Positions 48,899 to 50,000 of a stretch of 50,000 nucleotides of DNA are shown piece by piece. Every line of letters begins with the position of its first letter. Within the stretch, counting starts at the first letter, position 1. The position numbers and the translations under genes are program-made. Under the pieces are notes generated by a model. It had not been told where the DNA came from and ran no database searches. It saw nothing but the letters and a program-made list of their open reading frames with translations. This DNA is from Leishmania mexicana MHOM/GT/2001/U1103. Its lineage: Eukaryota; Euglenozoa; Kinetoplastea; Trypanosomatida; Trypanosomatidae. The stretch spans positions 305,952 to 355,951 of the forward strand of contig NC_018332.1 of assembly GCF_000234665.1 (NCBI RefSeq), given 5' to 3'.

Positions 48899-50000
48899 AT
48901 GCAGTTGTCAAGGCCGCGTCCGTGCCGCACTCAGACGCTGCTACACATTCTGCGGCTGCAATGCCCGAAATGGAGACGCTCACGCGCCATGAATATCGTG
49001 GGGTTGCCAATGCTAAGTAGCATCTTCTGCGGACGACGCACTGTGCATGGCAGTGGCGTGATGCAGCGCTCGGTGGTGCTACGCGGCTCGATTTGCGAGG
49101 CTCACTCGTCATCGCCCTCAACGGCCAACTCGCATATCGCTGAAGGCTGTCGTGGCGTACTGGTGTATCTCACTCAAGTCGATACATTCTCCCAGTCGCG
49201 GATAAAAAACTACATCCAGCGCGTCGCGCGGCCATTGGAAGGATGCACATCAATGCTCTTTGGCAGCAGCAGCAGAAGCTTCGGCGTCGAGACCGCGCCG
49301 CGACTGCTGAATGCTGTCGAGAGAACAGAATACGCGGATCATATCGGACCCGCGCTGGTGGCAAACGTGTGGATCTCCTCCTTTGACATTCCCGTGGACG
49401 TCCTCGTGGACGCGAAGATCTCGCGCCAAGCGATTACGGTCACTGGTCTCGCGATGGAAGCGAAACTGGCAGTACTGGCGGCGTGCATGCACGCAGAGCG
49501 CTGCCTAGACGCATTGAACATCCCTCTCTTCACGTCGGAGCAGCGTCAGCATCAGCGCGTGCTACAAGCCCAGGCGGAAGGTCGCACAGCCCCTGAGGTC
49601 ACAGCCGAGCCGCTGGAGCTGTCGTCAGTACACCTACCACTCGGCGTCTTTCTGCCTGCTGCCACCTCTGCTGAGGCCATCCAAGCCGCTGGTAGAACGC
49701 GGTCTTTTCAGCCGTTGCAGACCTCTTCGGCACTGACGAACTACGGGGGAAACGGCGGGGCGAGCACCACATCCGGCTCATCGACTAAAGGCGGCGGTGC
49801 ACAGCCTGGCAAGGGCCTCCTTCGCCGTCCCGCACGCCGCTGGGATATGGTTAAGCCTCGATATGGCGCCGAGTGGTTCATTCGTGTAGCCCTTGATGAG
49901 CTCGCCACTCTCCAGTCGACGATCTTGGCGCACAATCGCCCGCTTTTAGACGATGACGATGACGATGAAGTGGGCGAACTGGACAACGTTGTCATCTCTG
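48899..50000 (+). CDS. N-terminal part of a dsRBD-like protein, possibly mitochondrial (3' partial)
   Basis: The frame is open from a stop at 48824-48826 to the window end, with the first in-frame ATG at 48899 (367 codons visible) and another at 48989. From 48899 the N-terminus is Arg/Leu-rich without acidic residues (MQLSRPRPCRTQTLLHILRL), like a mitochondrial presequence. At about residues 153-210 the pattern VANVWISSFDIPV, then ITVTGLAMEAKLAVLAACMH and AERCLDALNIPL resembles the beta-beta-alpha end of a double-stranded-RNA-binding domain. A Gly/Ser-rich linker and an acidic tract (LLDDDDDDEVGEL) follow. A dsRBD-bearing mitochondrial RNA protein, such as a REH2-type helicase subunit, is one guess; nothing catalytic is visible in the part present. 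Confidence 0.7.
   Translation, partial: MQLSRPRPCRTQTLLHILRLQCPKWRRSRAMNIVGLPMLSSIFCGRRTVHGSGVMQRSVVLRGSICEAHSSSPSTANSHIAEGCRGVLVYLTQVDTFSQSRIKNYIQRVARPLEGCTSMLFGSSSRSFGVETAPRLLNAVERTEYADHIGPALVANVWISSFDIPVDVLVDAKISRQAITVTGLAMEAKLAVLAACMHAERCLDALNIPLFTSEQRQHQRVLQAQAEGRTAPEVTAEPLELSSVHLPLGVFLPAATSAEAIQAAGRTRSFQPLQTSSALTNYGGNGGASTTSGSSTKGGGAQPGKGLLRRPARRWDMVKPRYGAEWFIRVALDELATLQSTILAHNRPLLDDDDDDEVGELDNVVIS

Overview
The window looks like a nuclear chromosome segment of a trypanosomatid, most likely Leishmania or a close relative. All convincing genes lie on the + strand and have no introns. They are separated by long (0.8-3.7 kb), pyrimidine-rich, GT/CA-microsatellite-rich spacers, most with a polypyrimidine-AG signature just upstream of the next start codon. 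This is the layout of one polycistronic transcription unit processed by spliced-leader trans-splicing and polyadenylation. No promoters, rRNA, tRNA, CRISPR or bacterial features were seen. From memory only, the ribonucleotide reductase / 40S S14 neighbourhood resembles Leishmania chromosome 28; a synteny search would settle this.

Layout, left to right: the 3' end of a Cys-rich zinc-ribbon-like protein (2-580); a membrane-anchored beta-propeller-like protein (1586-3319); a small basic conserved-looking protein (4867-5397); ribonucleotide reductase large subunit (6951-9359) with an upstream ORF; a coiled-coil protein (11348-12259); a 1471-residue CCR4/nocturnin-like endonuclease-exonuclease-phosphatase protein (14360-18775); a gene relic with several frameshifts (21660-22236); a bS16m-like mitochondrial ribosomal protein (24106-24675); an ARM-repeat-like outer-membrane protein resembling ATOM46 (25860-27095); a large short-chain-dehydrogenase-like protein with a Zn knuckle (28854-31721); a Tctex-type dynein light chain (32701-33081); 40S ribosomal protein S14 (34106-34540); an LSm5-like protein (35867-36322); a one-TM protein (37174-37896); a DUF1648-like four-TM protein (40813-41259); a decayed coding region (about 41764-43135); a Serinc family membrane protein (43978-45228); and the 5' part of a dsRBD-like protein that may be mitochondrial (48899-end).

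The genes share no single pathway, as expected where neighbours are co-transcribed but regulated after transcription. They cover nucleotide synthesis, RNA turnover and splicing/decay, cytosolic and mitochondrial translation, mitochondrial import, motor function and membrane proteins. I found no self-evident new multi-gene system. The items most worth a second look are the unavoidable upstream ORF on the reductase mRNA, the SDR that lacks its catalytic tyrosine, the EEP nuclease with an intact active site split by huge insertions, the two gene relics, and a possible alternative trans-splicing/dual-ORF arrangement upstream of the dynein light chain. All identifications come from reading motifs by eye; no database search was run.
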